Assembly (NCBI GenBank): GCA_964609675.1
Contig: CAZSRX010000017.1
Span: forward strand, 13,392 to 77,391
Origin: CAZSRX01 sp964609675 [NCBI: uncultured Bacteroidota bacterium]
GTDB taxonomy: Bacteria > CLD3 > SB21
DNA length: 64,000 bases
Direction of reading: 5' to 3'
The notes under the pieces were generated by a model. The model worked only from the letters and a program-made list of their open reading frames with translations, had not been told where the DNA came from and did no database searches. Shown one piece after another: positions 63,454 through 64,000 of this stretch. Numbering within the stretch: position 1 is the first letter of the stretch; each line of letters begins with the position of its first letter. The position numbers and the translations under genes were made by a program.

Positions 63454-63488
63454 AAAAATAATCCCGGCGACGACCTACTTTTCCATGC
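63419..63488. repeat. 70-base direct repeat, copy 2 (5S 3' end plus terminator)
   Basis: Partner of 63277-63346; this copy is part of the true 5S rRNA and its terminator. Confidence 0.9.
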
Positions 63489-63578
63489 AGTTGCCCACAT
63501 GGTATCATTAGCGCTGGCGGGCTTAACGACTCTGTTCGGAATGGGAAGAGGTGTGGCCCCGCCGCTGTAGTCACCGGA
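63463..63578 (-). rRNA. rrf: 5S ribosomal RNA
   Basis: On the minus strand the sequence contains the landmarks of 5S rRNA: CCACACCTCTTCCCATTCCG (loop B/C region), CCGAACAGAGTCGTTAAGC and the pairing of its 5' end with the 3' end, CGCCGGGA. Length is about 116, as expected. It lies about 75 bases after the 23S end, in the standard 23S-5S order. Ends are placed by the helix I pairing and may be off by a few bases. Confidence 0.93.
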
Positions 63579-63657
63579 AATTTTAAAAATTAGACAATCG
63601 GGAAGCAGTTAAAAAAAAATAATCGTAGGTGTTTTCTGAAAATAAAATAAAATAAAA

Positions 63658-64000
63658 TCAAGTCACACGACTTATTAGTATCGCTCGACTGAACGCATTA
63701 CTGCGCTTACATCTGCGACCTATCAACCATGTCATCTCCATGGAGTCTTCAGATCCTTGCGGATGGGATACCTAATCTTGGGGTGAGTTTCGCACTTAGA
63801 TGCTTTCAGCGCTTATCTCGACCGAACATAGCTACTCTGCCGTGCCATTGGTATGACAGCAGATGCACTAGAGGTTCGTCCATTCCGGTCCTCTCGTACT
63901 AAGAATAGACCCCCTCAAGTATCCTACGCCCACAGCAGATAGGGGCCGAACTGTCTCACGACGTTCTGAACCCAGTTCACGTACCGCTTTAATTGGCGAA
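63658..64000 (-). rRNA. rrl: 23S ribosomal RNA, 3' part (continues beyond window)
   Basis: The minus strand carries the end of 23S rRNA, including the sarcin-ricin loop region (AGTACGAGAGGACCGGA, complement of 63883-63899 or so) and the closing sequence ACTAATAAGTCGTGTGACTT. The 5' part is outside the window. The 3' end is placed by eye at the change to AT-rich spacer (AAAATAAAATAAAAT repeats on the plus strand at 63640-63657), so it is accurate to a few bases. Confidence 0.95.

Noticed and set aside
1-64000. CRISPR arrays and tRNA genes
   Set aside because: No regularly spaced repeat array and no cloverleaf-like sequence was found by eye. A dedicated scan would be needed to exclude a tRNA in the short gaps.

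Overview
The window is a chromosome segment from a Gram-negative, probably uncultured bacterium. Evidence for an outer membrane: a Wza-type export protein (39437-41122), a Wzi-like barrel protein (27315-29003) and several lipoboxes. Two sigma-54 activators show RpoN-dependent regulation. The gene content would fit the FCB-like or delta-like lineages (Calditrichota, KSB1, Ignavibacteriota and similar), but no marker read here fixes the phylum. Most of the window has balanced base composition; about 30.1-38.2 kb is visibly AT-rich.

Layout. (1) 1-4.0 kb, plus strand: the end of a histidine kinase, a receiver-PAS-histidine kinase, an NtrC-type regulator and acpS. (2) ksgA faces them (4011-4799, minus) and appears to start at ATT. 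(3) 5.0-18.0 kb, plus strand: a STAS protein, a small secreted protein, a 2285-residue kinase with about 15 PAS modules, its partner regulator (receiver, sigma-54 AAA+, LuxR-type HTH), a cyclodeaminase, an unlisted 52-residue membrane protein, a GAF-GAF-PP2C phosphatase and a MauE/DoxX-like membrane protein. (4) 18.0-23.6 kb: sparse, with a lipoprotein, a rhodanese, two Lys-rich-linker envelope proteins with good terminators, and long stretches without a gene. (5) 23.6-47 kb: exopolysaccharide/O-antigen locus in three blocks. Minus-strand block A is a GT4, a Wzi-like protein, a GT2-phosphosugar-transferase fusion and an intact phosphosugar transferase. Plus-strand block B is a methyltransferase and three glycosyltransferases. 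Minus-strand block C is ugd, a wbpA-like gene, wecB, a legB-like gene, a nucleotidyltransferase, wza, wzz, wzy and wzx. A deleted IS30 element lies between A and B. (6) 46.7-53.7 kb, minus strand: DUF177, rpmF, plsX, fabH, fabD, fabG, acpP, fabF, rnc, running without a break into block C. (7) 53.9-54.4 kb: a lipoprotein gene cut by an ISNCY-type transposase fragment. (8) 54.6-63 kb: DUF4139 protein, a membrane sensor with a Cys-rich tail, xerC/D, hpf, a Ser/Thr kinase, an RlmD-type methyltransferase, TPR and ankyrin proteins. (9) The end, minus strand: 3' part of 23S rRNA, 5S rRNA, its terminator, and a second partial 5S-plus-terminator copy.

How it fits together. The first half is dominated by signal transduction (three histidine kinases, two sigma-54 activators, a STAS protein and a PP2C phosphatase), which suggests integration of many inputs. 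The second half builds the cell surface: nucleotide sugars (Ugd, WbpA-like, WecB, LegB-like), lipid-linked initiation (phosphosugar transferase), chain extension (glycosyltransferases), flipping (Wzx), polymerisation (Wzy/Wzz) and export (Wza, Wzi-like), physically joined to the fatty-acid synthesis operon. No CRISPR array, tRNA or complete mobile element was seen. The strongest unusual observations are the ATT start of ksgA, the giant PAS kinase with a sigma-54/LuxR hybrid regulator, the degenerate phosphosugar transferase fused to a GT2, and the partial 5S/terminator duplication.
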